Shown: positions 14,779 through 23,909 of the stretch, one piece after another
Layout: each line of letters opens with the position of its first letter
Position numbering within the stretch: position 1 is the first letter of the stretch
Assembly: GCA_039923935.1 (NCBI GenBank)
Contig: JBDTBU010000248.1
Coordinates: 4,302 to 68,301, forward strand
Source: Paraktedonobacter sp039923935
Lineage (GTDB): Bacteria; Chloroflexota; Ktedonobacteria; Ktedonobacterales; Ktedonobacteraceae
Reading direction: 5' to 3'
DNA length: 64,000 nt
Notes under the pieces: model-generated
Database searches by the model: none
Told to the model about the DNA's origin: nothing
Seen by the model: the letters and a program-made list of their open reading frames with translations, nothing else
Program-made: the position numbers and the translations under genes

Positions 14779-16350
14779 CTAAAGCGATGATGTATTCGGT
14801 GCCAAGCCTATTTTTTGCACACGCTGCTCAAATTGCCCATAGCTAAGATCCGGGGTTAGCCCGTTCCACATCTTCTCACCTACCACCGGAAAAGCAGGCT
14901 CAATGCGTACAGTGATATCATGTGCACTAATCTTGCTGCCCAGGAGATCGTTCCAGACCGCGAACATGCCCCCTAGCAGCAATGGATCAGTAGGCGATAG
15001 GTTCAGCGCCGGGTTGTGCAGATCGAAGATTGAGGGATCCCAGTGATCGTAGAGCAGGCGCGTGTCTAAAAAATCGTGAAAATAGCTGGCGTGCGGCACG
15101 ATGTAAAGCAGGTTTCCATTGGTATTGATGATTTGGAAACCCTGGTGCTCCATATCAACTGGATTAGCCCAATGATTATCCCAATCTTCAAGCACCATGT
15201 CTCTATTGACTTTGATGCTGCTCTGAATCAACGAGAGGCTACCCCACATTCTGACGGTTTTGCCCTGTTGGTGCAGTAAACGATCATAGTAATTGATGTA
15301 GGTGCGGTACTCATCTGCGTCATTGGCGCTATACTCATCCACGCCAATGTGAACTTGGGTGGTTGTGAACCAGGGTAAAAAGGTTTCCCAGAGCTTGTCA
15401 ACAAAGGTATAGGTGGCGGGATTACTCAGATCCAGAAATTCTTTGGAGTATTTCGGGCTGGCTAGTTGCGGATCATATTGTGTCAAAGCGAGAGCGTGGG
15501 CAGGCGTATCGATTTCAGGCGTAATAGTCACCGCATGTGCGCTGGCAACCTGTTCCAATTCCTGGATCTGTGCCTCGGTATAGGAGCCATCGACGGCTGC
15601 CAGACCAGGGAAGGCAGGACTATCCAAGCGAAAAGCTGCGTATTGGTGCTGCCAATCAGAACCATCGCCTCCATTTATGGCATTATCGTTGAAATGCAAT
15701 TGGAAATCGTTGAACTTATACCATGACATCAGCCGCACATAGTCTTCCAAGAGAGGTAAGGGGAGAAATTTGCGCCCAAGGTCGAGCATAAAGCCGCGCT
15801 CTTTATACTGAGGATAATCGCGGGCAAAGCCTTTCGGGATATGTGTATGATCGGGGTCAGCTTGCAAAATTTGCAATGCTGTACGTGTGCCGTAGAAGGC
15901 TCCATTGCGAGTGCGAGCATTGATAATGACACTCGTATTTACATCAAATGTATAACCCTCAGCACCCAGACTACTATCCAGAGTTTTCAAAGTCAGAAAA
16001 AAATTGCCAGAGCCAGGGTCGTTGGCAGCGACAATAGACACAGTTGTGCCCGTCTCAGCAGTGAGATCCTGCTGGAAAATGTGCGCGGTTTCGCTCAATT
16101 GCCCAACATACGCTGGATCAAGCACAATTCGCGTGCTTGAGCTAAAGAGAAACATGCCGTTACCACCATGCCATTCGCGTAGTACAGGGACGACTGAGGG
16201 TGATGGGTTCGTATAAAAAATAATCGGTGCCAGTAGGTTCCTGCTTACCAACGTCAAAAAAGCAATGGTCATACTCAGAAGGATCATCGTCAGCCCGATA
16301 CTTTGTTTTTTGTCCAACCCCAACCCCCTGCGCCAATAAACCCTCTGCAT
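14779..16350 (-). CDS. membrane-anchored GH20 beta-N-acetylhexosaminidase
   Basis: 523 residues. A transmembrane segment near the N-terminus (about 17-45, LTMILLSMTIAFLTLV) suggests a signal anchor and extracytoplasmic location. It is followed by the GH20 accessory alpha/beta domain (about 55-165) and the catalytic barrel. The diagnostic Asp-Glu pair is D338-E339 in HIGVDEYS; the Glu is the acid/base and the Asp orients the substrate acetamido group. The family removes terminal N-acetylglucosamine/galactosamine from chitin or glycans. Start: ATG with GAGG seven bases upstream. Confidence 0.88.
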   Translation of the reverse strand: MQRVYWRRGLGLDKKQSIGLTMILLSMTIAFLTLVSRNLLAPIIFYTNPSPSVVPVLREWHGGNGMFLFSSSTRIVLDPAYVGQLSETAHIFQQDLTAETGTTVSIVAANDPGSGNFFLTLKTLDSSLGAEGYTFDVNTSVIINARTRNGAFYGTRTALQILQADPDHTHIPKGFARDYPQYKERGFMLDLGRKFLPLPLLEDYVRLMSWYKFNDFQLHFNDNAINGGDGSDWQHQYAAFRLDSPAFPGLAAVDGSYTEAQIQELEQVASAHAVTITPEIDTPAHALALTQYDPQLASPKYSKEFLDLSNPATYTFVDKLWETFLPWFTTTQVHIGVDEYSANDADEYRTYINYYDRLLHQQGKTVRMWGSLSLIQSSIKVNRDMVLEDWDNHWANPVDMEHQGFQIINTNGNLLYIVPHASYFHDFLDTRLLYDHWDPSIFDLHNPALNLSPTDPLLLGGMFAVWNDLLGSKISAHDITVRIEPAFPVVGEKMWNGLTPDLSYGQFEQRVQKIGLAPNTSSL

Positions 16351-16477
16351 GTATGTACCTCACTTATGCCAATGTCGCATACTCCTCTTATACTATGTCC
16401 AGCCTAACACATCGGTCAAATTTTCATGTGTATCCCTATGACCATCGGGCTAGCGTCTCGCTGTTTGCTGATGCGCT

Positions 16478-16543
16478 CCTCTCCAACGAAAGCACATTCT
16501 CGTCGCGATCCCACAAGAGAAGAATGTGCTTTTGCTGGAGAGG
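16478..16543. terminator. long imperfect hairpin between two minus-strand genes
   Basis: Arms 16478-16500 and 16521-16543 pair over 23 positions with two mismatches; the loop is 20 nt. It lies just downstream of the D-aminoacylase gene and upstream of the GH20 gene, so it likely ends the D-aminoacylase transcript. There is no long T-run. Confidence 0.5.
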
Positions 16544-16550
16544 GTATATG

Positions 16551-18200
16551 TTAGTGTGCTCCCCTTCCGCGTACGAACTGGCCTGGGGTTGCGCCCGTAT
16601 GTTGGCCAGCTTGAACAACACGCGTGCCATTGACCCAGACATCGCGGATGCCTGTCGAGAGGCGATGTGAGTCCGTGACCGTAGCGTGGTCCGTGATCGT
16701 CTCCTCATCAAAAATTACCACATCAGCAAAGAAGCCGGGGCGCAGCAATCCTCGTTCGAGCAGCCCCAGTCTAGCTGCCACAGCGCCGCTCATCTTGCGA
16801 ATGGCATCTTCCAGTGTCAGCACCTTCTCCTCGCGCACATATTTTGCCAGCACACGCGGATACGTGCCATATGCACGCGGGTGTGTCGGTCCTAGTGCTT
16901 TGGCCCAGGCGGGGTCAAGCCCACCTGCGTCCGTAGAGACACACACCCAGGGTTGGCGCAGTCCGAGCGCAATGTTAGCTTCGTCGATACTGAAATAGAT
17001 CGTGAAGATCCGTTGGCCTTCTGAGAGCAGTAACTCGATCACTGAATCGAGCCAATGCTGGTTGCGCATGATAGCAATCTCGGTCAGGCGCTTGCCCGCG
17101 TATTGCTGGTTCTCTGGTTTGCTAAAGCCGACAGGCATGATGCCGTCTACACCCATATTACGTGCCATCGCTTCCCATCCGCCAGTAGGCGCGAGCACTT
17201 CTGCACGAATGCGTTGCTGGATCTCTGGGTTGGCCAGCGTCTCGAAATACGTTCCGCCCTCGGCTACCCACGGTGGCAAGACAGAATCTAGTCCGGTTCC
17301 CGATATAGGATAGGGATATATATCAGCCATTACATCGATGCCGGTGTCGCGGGCAGCTTGGATATGGGCAATAGCCTCAGTCATGAGCGGCCAGTTCTGC
17401 TTGCCCATTGCTTTAAGGTGATAGATTTCGACTGGCAGACTCGCCCGTCGCCCAATCTCAATCGCTTCATCCAGTGCTGTCAGTAATGCATCACTCTCTG
17501 AACGAATGTGGGTGATATACATCCCGCCGTACTGACCCACGACCTTAGCGACCTCGACTAATTCATCCGTTGAGGTATAGGTGTCAGGGGGATAAATCAG
17601 CGCGTACGAGACGCCAAACGCGCCATCCTCCATCGCCTCAGCCATGACGCGCCGCATCGTAGCCAGTTCCTCAGCCGTTGGCGTACCCATCTCCATACCC
17701 TTGGCATAGCGGCGCAGCGTGCCGCCACCCAGAAACGAGCCAACATTGGGTGAGACGCCTTGTTCAACCAACGCATCCAGCCAATCGCGAAAACGCGTCC
17801 AGCCCCGTGCACGCTCAATCCACGCACTAAACCGCGTTTGCATGGTGGTGGGAGAGAGATGGCCCTCAAAGCTATCGGTGAACTGGCCGCCCACGGGTGC
17901 GGGTGTCCAGCCTTCGCCCATAATCTCAGTTGTTACGCCTTGTGTGATCTTGGAAAGGTCGCGTGGATCACGCATCAGCGGAATATGGGAGTGACTCAGG
18001 ATATCAATAAAGCCAGGGCACACCACCATCCCCGTCGCGTCCACAACCTCACGCGCGGCCTCTGGTGAGATCTGGCCAAGCGCGGTAATCTCTACTATGC
18101 GTTCGCCTGCGATGGCGAGATCACCGTAAAACCATGAGTTGCCCGTTCCATCCACAATTTTCGCATTGCGGATCAGGATATCGATAGAAATAGTGCTCAT
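16551..18200 (-). CDS. N-acyl-D-amino-acid deacylase-type amidohydrolase
   Basis: Zinc-dependent amidohydrolase of 549 residues, typical for D-aminoacylase. The N-terminal beta-sandwich strand (DILIRNAKIVDGTG) leads into the barrel with VCPGFIDILSHSH, where the metal-binding histidine pair of relatives (usually HTHxD) reads HSH. The usual metal-bridging site lies near ITQGVTTEIMGEG. YITHIRSES and EIYHLKAMGK carry later histidines, and a C-terminal sandwich closes the protein. Relatives hydrolyse N-acyl-D-amino acids, dihydropyrimidines or related amides, so the substrate is not fixed. Start ATG has GGAG five bases upstream. Confidence 0.87.
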   Translation of the reverse strand: MSTISIDILIRNAKIVDGTGNSWFYGDLAIAGERIVEITALGQISPEAAREVVDATGMVVCPGFIDILSHSHIPLMRDPRDLSKITQGVTTEIMGEGWTPAPVGGQFTDSFEGHLSPTTMQTRFSAWIERARGWTRFRDWLDALVEQGVSPNVGSFLGGGTLRRYAKGMEMGTPTAEELATMRRVMAEAMEDGAFGVSYALIYPPDTYTSTDELVEVAKVVGQYGGMYITHIRSESDALLTALDEAIEIGRRASLPVEIYHLKAMGKQNWPLMTEAIAHIQAARDTGIDVMADIYPYPISGTGLDSVLPPWVAEGGTYFETLANPEIQQRIRAEVLAPTGGWEAMARNMGVDGIMPVGFSKPENQQYAGKRLTEIAIMRNQHWLDSVIELLLSEGQRIFTIYFSIDEANIALGLRQPWVCVSTDAGGLDPAWAKALGPTHPRAYGTYPRVLAKYVREEKVLTLEDAIRKMSGAVAARLGLLERGLLRPGFFADVVIFDEETITDHATVTDSHRLSTGIRDVWVNGTRVVQAGQHTGATPGQFVRGRGAH

Positions 18201-18325
18201 CAGTTCTCCTTTCGTACATGTACATCAGTAGGGTATCATTGTGTCTAGTATAAGCATGACATTACATGGTTGTCAAATCAACAGTTTTTGTAGGAAGAGG
18301 CGTGCAAATGGTATTCACCAGCCGT

Positions 18326-18859
18326 TTATGGTTCGTCAGAGTTGGGATAGATCAGTTGTCCATCCTCACATTGCAGAAACGCCGTGAGCGTATGCTCTTT
18401 GGGCGTCTGTTTGCTGATGATGTGGTAGACATGCCAGCCTGCAACGGTGAGAGCATCGGCGATAAGAGAGCGGTGGCAGCGCCATGGCACGGCCTCGGCA
18501 CACATGATAGCGACCAACTGGTGGTTGGCGAGATCTTCCAGTTCGGCAAGGCCCGCGTGAAATTCGGGAGTAGCCAGATAGTCAGCGTAGCCGCGAAAAG
18601 ACGCGTTGTGCCAACCAGTGTTGCGAGAGTCTTTCGCGGCACGGCGCAGTCCTCCCAGGGCAGGCAGATGGCGGTAGTCGATAGCACAGGTGTGCAATGC
18701 AGCAGGGAGGAGGTCGATGCCAAACTGTGGGTTTTTACGTGATTTAGGGATGGTACGTACATCGACCAGCAACTGGATAGCGTGTACACGCAGGAGCGCT
18801 ACAAGCTCTTCAATTGTACGGGTTGAATGGCCAATGGTGTACATAGTCTTGTTTTCCAT
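18326..18859 (-). CDS. DUF488 family protein
   Basis: 177 residues from ATG 18857-18859, with AGGA just upstream. A longer upstream frame lacks family homology. The domain begins MYTIGHSTRTIEELVALL and contains VDVRTIPKSRKNP and a CAEAVPWRCHRSLIAD segment, all typical of DUF488. The cysteine in that last segment is conserved in the family. Function is not established; relatives often sit in stress or redox loci. A second, distinct DUF488 gene (YeaO-like) is at 38557. Confidence 0.85.
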   Translation of the reverse strand: MENKTMYTIGHSTRTIEELVALLRVHAIQLLVDVRTIPKSRKNPQFGIDLLPAALHTCAIDYRHLPALGGLRRAAKDSRNTGWHNASFRGYADYLATPEFHAGLAELEDLANHQLVAIMCAEAVPWRCHRSLIADALTVAGWHVYHIISKQTPKEHTLTAFLQCEDGQLIYPNSDEP

Positions 18860-19117
18860 AATCCTATTGTACATCTGAGAGAGTCTCTGCTCACGTGGTT
18901 GCACGAATTGCAAGTGAAATTGCCCCTTTTGATGCCTGATCTGTGAGAAAAAGCCAGGGCACATTTCCTCATCAGACGAAATTCGCGCCAAAGATTTTGA
19001 AACTATTTCCTGAAGATCTTCGTACAAAACTCGACGTTGGTGTTTTCAGAAGTCAAAATATGACCCATCCAGAAGATACCGTACAAAAACGTTCAACTTG
19101 TTGGAAGGAAAAATCAC

Positions 19118-19954
19118 ATGGTACGTCAACGGAATGCACCAACCAAGTGGCCAACTCTCGCGATTGTGGTTCTGGCAGGAGCCTGGACGCTCTTCCACCT
19201 CATCTGGAATGTCGCTGGACAAACCGCAGATGATTATTGGGGGGTGGCGTTACTCATCCTCTTTCTGCTCTCACTGATTGTGGCTTTCATGCAGTTTTTT
19301 AGGGAGCACGCTGCGCTCAAAGCAGTTTCTTCCACCGAGCAGTTTCCTGAACCAGCCATCGCGCGGTTTTTCTTCGGTTCGGAGGGATCATCAGGCATGT
19401 GGTTTGTCGTGCGAATGGAAGTGGGGGCTGAGTGGCTGCTGGCTGGCTGGGAGAAGATACAATCCCCGGCCTGGGGCACCAGTGGCAAAGCGCTCAATGG
19501 GTTTGTCGCGGGTGCCTTAGCCAAGGCTTCCGGGCCGAATCCTGCCGTCCAGGGGTGGTATGTCTGGTTTTTGCAACATGCCGTTCAGCCGAATGCCGGG
19601 TTCTTCTCATTCCTGGTCACTTACGGAGAATTCGCGGTAGGACTCGGTGTCCTTCTGGGCATCCTCACCGGGATCGCTGCTGGCGCTGGCGTGCTGATGA
19701 ATCTGAATTATCTGCTGGCTGGAACGGTAAGCACCAACCCAGTGCTCGGCATGTTTGGCCTCTTTCTGATCTTCTCATGGCGCGTCTGCGGCTGGATCGG
19801 TGGAGATCGATGGTTGCTCCCAGCACTTGGCTTACCCTGGAAACCGGGAAGTCGCTTCCAACCGCAAGCCGCACCAGACACCGTACCTTCGCAACTTGCA
19901 CCAGACACCGTACCTTCGCAACTCACACCTAGTACCGCATCTTCGTCAGAATAA
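19118..19954 (+). CDS. DoxX-family membrane protein with repetitive C-terminus
   Basis: Integral membrane protein of 278 residues with four to five hydrophobic segments (about 13-33, 42-60, 165-230). The core (RMEVGAEWLLAGWEKI, then GEFAVGLGVLLGILTG) matches DoxX/thiosulfate-quinone oxidoreductase small-subunit-like proteins. The C-terminal 45 residues are a Pro/Ser/Thr-rich tail with a tandem nine-residue repeat encoded by 27-bp direct repeats. The start has AAGGA nine bases upstream. It is divergent from the DUF488 gene and ended by a good terminator. Confidence 0.85.
   Translation: MVRQRNAPTKWPTLAIVVLAGAWTLFHLIWNVAGQTADDYWGVALLILFLLSLIVAFMQFFREHAALKAVSSTEQFPEPAIARFFFGSEGSSGMWFVVRMEVGAEWLLAGWEKIQSPAWGTSGKALNGFVAGALAKASGPNPAVQGWYVWFLQHAVQPNAGFFSFLVTYGEFAVGLGVLLGILTGIAAGAGVLMNLNYLLAGTVSTNPVLGMFGLFLIFSWRVCGWIGGDRWLLPALGLPWKPGSRFQPQAAPDTVPSQLAPDTVPSQLTPSTASSSE
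19871..19924 (+). repeat. 27-bp tandem repeat inside the DoxX gene
   Basis: Two adjacent copies (19871-19897 and 19898-19924) differ only at the last base. They encode a nine-residue unit APDTVPSQL and keep the frame, so copy number could vary by slippage without breaking the protein. Confidence 0.9.
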
Positions 19955-19985
19955 TGTCTACGTCAGAGAATCGATCACGTTAGAG

Positions 19986-20019
19986 TCTCTTTCTGCTTGA
20001 AGCAGAAAGAGATCTTTTT
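19986..20019 (+). terminator. intrinsic terminator after doxX
   Basis: A 12-bp perfect stem, TCTCTTTCTGCT (19986-19997) with AGCAGAAAGAGA (20001-20012), a 3-nt loop, then TCTTTTT. A textbook rho-independent terminator for the plus strand, 32 bases past the doxX stop. Confidence 0.85.
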
Positions 20020-20075
20020 ATCTGCTCCTCATTCCTAATCGGTAGAGAGAAGTGAGCTTTCATACTGCATGAGCG

Positions 20076-20351
20076 TCACAGGTCGATTTCAGCTTTCATT
20101 AGCTGATCTTCTGGTGCATATCGGAGGCGGAAACCAAGCTTCCTACACACCGCTTGCATCCTCTGGTTTTCCATCAGAATATCACCCGTAATGCGCTGGA
20201 ATTGTTCAGCTCGACCAAACTGGATGAGTCGGCGCAGCAATTCGATCCCCAACCTCTGGTGGTGCGCTTGCAAGCCTCGGTGCCACTCGGCAAACGGCTC
20301 CTGACGAAGTCTTTCCTGCTCATGACTGTACGCTTGTCTCGCTCGGTCCAC
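20076..20351 (-). pseudogene. C-terminal fragment of a GNAT acetyltransferase
   Basis: 91 codons. Residues 28-75 (HHQRLGIELLRRLIQFGRAE, then MENQRMQAVCRKLGFRL) are acetyl-CoA-binding motif A and the C-terminal motif B of GNAT enzymes, similar to the acetyltransferase end of protein acetyltransferases fused to acyl-CoA synthetase-like domains. The N-terminal half of the fold is missing and no SD is seen. It overlaps the end of the cupin gene by 32 bases. Most likely a truncated remnant; a tiny functional protein is unlikely. Confidence 0.65.
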
Positions 20352-20742
20352 GTGGGATCTGGTCGGAGTCCAGACTATGATATGATGGGCTGGGTATCAT
20401 CGTCACGAAGAGAATGGCATCCGTTTGTGCCACGATGCTGTGCGGCACATGTGCCTCTACCTGGACGAGCATCCCTGCTTCCATCTGTATGCTCTCCCCG
20501 GCGGTAAAGAGGATGTGACCACGCACCACCTGGACCAGAATCTGGCTCGACGTATGATGCTCCTTCAACTGCTGTCCCGCTTTGAATGCAAAGAGGACGA
20601 GACGGGTGGTCCCACTGTCTGAGAGCACCTGGACAGATGGCCCTTCCTCACGGAAGTGGGCGAGTGTGCGCATGTCGAAGACGATCAGATGACCCCCTTC
20701 TTCTTGCTTCGTTGCTTCCGGTTTTTCTGGTAGCTGACTCAT
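20320..20742 (-). CDS. cupin-domain protein
   Basis: 140 residues with a single beta-barrel cupin. FKAGQQLKEHHTSSQILVQVVRGHILF gives the first metal-site motif (HH and the later Glu position replaced by Gln), and EAHVPHSI the second histidine motif. Such proteins in stress islands are often small-molecule binding or quality-control enzymes; the substrate is unknown. It is followed by the acetyltransferase fragment and preceded by the universal stress protein gene on the same strand, suggesting a shared stress-response unit. Confidence 0.8.
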   Translation of the reverse strand: MSQLPEKPEATKQEEGGHLIVFDMRTLAHFREEGPSVQVLSDSGTTRLVLFAFKAGQQLKEHHTSSQILVQVVRGHILFTAGESIQMEAGMLVQVEAHVPHSIVAQTDAILFVTMIPSPSYHSLDSDQIPRGPSETSVQS

Positions 20743-20826
20743 AGGTCTTTCTGCCTTTCATAATATGGGCGAGTGCTCGTGCGGCAGCATGCTGACGCCC
20801 CGTCCTCCTCACCCCACTCGCTCATT

Positions 20827-21792
20827 TCATCCTTTTTTCGGTGGCCGCACGATCAACATCGGCACTATCGCGCTGGTGAGGAGACGCTCTGTGACACTGC
20901 CCATTACCCAGCGTTCCAGCCCACCCCGGCCATGAGTGGAAAGGGCAATCAGGTTGCACCTACTAACACCCTCGGCTTCTTTTCCCTCTCCTCCGTGCTC
21001 CGCCAGATGGAGCAGGGCGCTGGAAACATCTTTTTCCAGTTCGACAGAGGATGTAATGGAGAGCTTGAGGTCTTGTATGGTCGTCTGCAAGCGCTCAGTC
21101 ACTTGCGCCAGGTAGGTTCTGGCATGCTGGACAGCCTCTTCATTGCGTTCACTGACAAAGCCCTCTTCTGCCGTTGCTGGGAAGATCTTCACGACCTGGG
21201 CCAGGTGCAGTGCTCCCGGAGCAGAGGCAGCCAGGGCCGTGACCAGGTGTGCCGCTGGGATGAGCGCGGCCTCGGCAAACTCCGAGCCATCCAACGCGAC
21301 GAGCGCATAGGGCGGTCGCGCGGGATCTGTGTTTGACAGCAGGGAAGCAGGTTCGCTCTCAGGCAGAACGAGAGTAGGTATCGTACTTTCATGGGCCAGG
21401 GTGTGCGCGACACTGCCCAGCATCCAACGTATGAAGCCAGTTCTGCCATGACTGCATAGCACGATGAGGTCAACCCCTTGTGACTCGGCAGTAGCGAGGA
21501 TGGACTGAGCAGGAAGTCCAATCATGGCCTCGGTGGTCGTGTGTATTCCTATCAGCACCGATGATGCGGCAACAGTGTTGAGATAGTTCGTCGCTTGAGC
21601 CATCTCCGTTTCGACCGATTGTTCTGGCACAAATAAAACGGGTGGCATTCCTCCATAATAGGGAACAACAATCTTGATCACTTGCAGGATATGAATCGAG
21701 CCGCCTGAGGCCTGTGCGAGACGTGCCGCCACTGGCAGCGCCTGCTCTGCACGAGGCGAGCCATCCAACGGGACGAGTATTCGTTTAAACAC
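20827..21792 (-). CDS. tandem-domain universal stress protein
   Basis: 321-residue cytosolic protein with two UspA domains: 1-150 (FKRILVPLDGSPRAEQALPV; LCSHGRTGFIRWMLGSVAH) and about 165-320 (YALVALDGSEFAEAALIP; LSTHGRGGLERWVMGSVTE). Both keep the G-2x-G-9x-G-S/T-type nucleotide-binding signature, suggesting ATP binding. The start is GTG 21790-21792 with AGGAG eight bases upstream. Usp proteins of this form accompany phosphoketolase/acetate kinase loci under hypoxia or stress. Part of a second tandem Usp gene survives near 30336. Confidence 0.9.
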   Translation of the reverse strand: MFKRILVPLDGSPRAEQALPVAARLAQASGGSIHILQVIKIVVPYYGGMPPVLFVPEQSVETEMAQATNYLNTVAASSVLIGIHTTTEAMIGLPAQSILATAESQGVDLIVLCSHGRTGFIRWMLGSVAHTLAHESTIPTLVLPESEPASLLSNTDPARPPYALVALDGSEFAEAALIPAAHLVTALAASAPGALHLAQVVKIFPATAEEGFVSERNEEAVQHARTYLAQVTERLQTTIQDLKLSITSSVELEKDVSSALLHLAEHGGEGKEAEGVSRCNLIALSTHGRGGLERWVMGSVTERLLTSAIVPMLIVRPPKKG

Positions 21793-21825
21793 GATAATGC
21801 TCCTTTGTAGATGAACGATACATTC

Positions 21826-21867
21826 CTAAACAACGCTCCAGAGCCTCTCACGAGATTTCTGCGTCAT
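21826..21867 (-). CDS. possible 13-residue leader peptide
   Basis: ATG 21865-21867 has a strong SD (GGAGG, five bases upstream) and encodes MTQKSRERLWSVV before TAG. It ends 33 bases before the UspA start. It may be a leader peptide or only a ribosome landing site left by erosion; no known attenuation motif is visible. Confidence 0.3.
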   Translation of the reverse strand: MTQKSRERLWSVV

Positions 21868-21890
21868 GTGTTCCTCCATCGAAGAGTCTT

Positions 21891-22025
21891 TCACCAACTG
21901 GTCTTTCGATTATGCAACCAGCGAATCATTGCCAGGACAAGGACGACAAGAAGCACAATCCAGAGGGTCGAACTGAGCAGCATCAGCGTCATACTCAGCC
22001 AACTCAAACCATATCCCCCCATCAT
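21891..22025 (-). CDS. small single-span membrane protein
   Basis: 44 residues from ATG 22023-22025, with GAGG eight bases upstream. One hydrophobic helix covers about residues 8-34 (LSWLSMTLMLLSSTLWIVLL...), followed by a basic tail (RWLHNRKTSW), so it is probably N-out/C-in. It resembles the short membrane proteins, often SHOCT-associated, that occur in stress islands. It lies immediately upstream of the UspA gene on the same strand. Confidence 0.6.
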   Translation of the reverse strand: MMGGYGLSWLSMTLMLLSSTLWIVLLVVLVLAMIRWLHNRKTSW

Positions 22026-22481
22026 AGGAGTATCCTCACTTTCGTACATGCAAAATCCTTCCCTGTCCTGCTAAGAGAACGATGCTCAATGGACCAGGGA
22101 GGGCAAAAGATGTATCGAGTAGTAGCACAATGCGTCAAGAGGGAACTGTAACGAGGAACAGCCCTGTTCCTGATCTCGTTGTCTGGCAGTAGTGCTCTGT
22201 AGTCTAAAAAGAAAAGAAGTCAGATCTCAGATGAACAAGCCGTTTGAGGAAACGATGCGCTTGTTCAATGGGTGTGTTGCGAGACAGATAGATCTGAATG
22301 TTCTCTTTCTCACCATCAGGTGGAGTTGCCTATTCTGAGCATCAAGGCTGGTACGCAGCACACCTCGAAAACGTTTCAGAAGGTGGAGAAACACAGCAAT
22401 GTGCTGGTCCTAGCCTCTTCAAGACCTTCCTCACTAGATTCTCGTTTTCTTCTTCTCTCAACAAAATGGTATGGAAAAATG
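22026..22481. other. intergenic region between the small membrane protein and ackA
   Basis: No complete gene is seen. An inverted repeat near 22150-22185 (AACGAG-GAACAG ... CTGTTC-CTCGTT) could form a hairpin. A minus-strand stop-bounded stretch of about 40 codons (peptide ending LSRNTPIEQAHRFLKRLVHL and RSDFFSF) around 22208-22330 might be a gene fragment, but I could not assign it. Confidence 0.4.
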
Positions 22482-23687
22482 TTATGACCCCGTAAGCTGC
22501 CAGCACTCGTTAGCAATAGCCCAATCTTCCTCGGCGTGGATAACCAGCACTGGCACACGTGAACTGGACGTTGCAATATCCTGGTCGCCTGCTGCTGCGG
22601 TGTTTTTCTGCATGTCAAGAGACACCCCAAGAAATGCAAGCGTCTCACACATTGCAGCTCGAACATCTGGCGCGTTTTCACCAACACCACCAGTAAAAAC
22701 CAGCGCGTCCAGCCCTCCCAGGACAGCGACCATCGCGCCTAGGCATTCGCGTAGCCGGTGAACATACATCTCGAAGGCAAGGGTGGCACGCGTGTCACCC
22801 TCTTTGCGTGCCTGTAAAATGTCACGCATATCCCCAGATCGTCCTGCGATCCCCTTGAGACCAGACTGGTGATTGAGCGTCTCGTCCAGTTGTTGCGGTG
22901 TTACGTTGGTATGTTGGAGCAAGTATAGCAGAAGACCAGGATCAAGCGACCCTGAACGACTCCCCATCATTAGTCCCTCTAAAGGAGTCAAGCCCATCGT
23001 TGTATCGATACTCCACCCGTGGCGAATAGCGGCCAACGAACAGCCGTAGCCGAGGTGGCAGGTGACCAGCTTCAGTTGCTTGAGATCGCGCCCTAAGAGC
23101 CGAGCAGTTCGATGTGCACAATACTGATGATTGATGCCATGAAAGCCATAGCGCTGGAGACCCTGCTCATACCAGGCATAAGGACCAGGGTAGACAATTG
23201 CTGGCAGGGGGAGGGTACGATGAAAGGCAGTGTCGAAGACTGCGACCTGTTTGGCTCCAGGAAGCAGTTCTTCGCCAACCCGCATTCCTTCCAGATTGAC
23301 TGGATTCTGCAAAGGAGCAAAGACCGCATATTCCTCTATCGCAGCTTTTACTTCTGTCGTTACCAGGGTGCTCTGGCGATACGCAGGACCTCCATGTACG
23401 ACGCGATGCCCAATAACATCGATCTCTTCAGGATGTTCCAGCACACGTCCGGGTCCACTCCAGAGCGTGCCCAGCACCTGTTTGAGGGCATTGGCATGCG
23501 AGGTTGAGGGCAGACGCTGATGTCCAGGTGTTTGGTGCTGATTATGCCTCGACGTTCCTGCTCTGTTTGTCCAATCAATACTTGTTTCCCACAAGGGAGC
23601 CAGAGGATCTTTTGGCAACGTATCCCCCAATTCATAGAGGCTGATCTTCTGGCTGCTTGATCCAGCATTGAGAACTAACACCTTCAT
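22482..23687 (-). CDS. ackA: acetate kinase
   Basis: Complete 401-residue cytosolic kinase converting acetyl phosphate and ADP to acetate and ATP. LVLNAGSSSQKISLYEL opens the protein; IGHRVVHGG, FDTAFH, YGFHGINHQY and GLTPLEGLMMGSRSGSLDPG carry the active-site His, Arg and Asp residues. It is downstream of phosphoketolase, which makes acetyl phosphate directly, so no phosphotransacetylase is needed. AAGGA stands five bases before the ATG. Confidence 0.95.
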   Translation of the reverse strand: MKVLVLNAGSSSQKISLYELGDTLPKDPLAPLWETSIDWTNRAGTSRHNQHQTPGHQRLPSTSHANALKQVLGTLWSGPGRVLEHPEEIDVIGHRVVHGGPAYRQSTLVTTEVKAAIEEYAVFAPLQNPVNLEGMRVGEELLPGAKQVAVFDTAFHRTLPLPAIVYPGPYAWYEQGLQRYGFHGINHQYCAHRTARLLGRDLKQLKLVTCHLGYGCSLAAIRHGWSIDTTMGLTPLEGLMMGSRSGSLDPGLLLYLLQHTNVTPQQLDETLNHQSGLKGIAGRSGDMRDILQARKEGDTRATLAFEMYVHRLRECLGAMVAVLGGLDALVFTGGVGENAPDVRAAMCETLAFLGVSLDMQKNTAAAGDQDIATSSSRVPVLVIHAEEDWAIANECWQLTGS

Positions 23688-23735
23688 TACAATCCTTCTC
23701 TTTCTTTATTCTTTATGCAAGCATGCCACTTTTGT

Positions 23736-23907
23736 TCATTCGTTCCCTGAATAATCCAGGTTGCGTTTCATCCAGTCACGTACTTCCGGCGCGACCCCTA
23801 CTGTTTCCAATAGCTCTTTTGTGAGAGGTTGGATTGTTTTCGTCCATCGCGAGCAAACCCTTGTCATCTGCGATCAGCGCCCTCGTGGTGTTTCCCCATG
23901 TGTGCAC
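23736..23907 (-). pseudogene. remnant of class I fructose-bisphosphate aldolase
   Basis: Directly after the phosphoketolase stop, the minus strand reads NTTRALIADDKGLLAMDENN followed by PTSHKR (about 23835-23895). This matches the N-terminus of bacterial class I aldolases (ALVAxGKGLLAMDESNPTCNKR). Homology is then lost, and another frame gives a tail ending VAPEVRDWMKRNLDYSGNE before a stop at 23736-23738, which I cannot place. No catalytic lysine region remains. A functional aldolase gene probably once followed phosphoketolase here. Confidence 0.6.
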
Positions 23908-23909
23908 AC

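Noticed and set aside
20076..20351. Functional mini-acetyltransferase
   Set aside because: Half of the GNAT fold is missing and no SD is present, so I scored it as a remnant.
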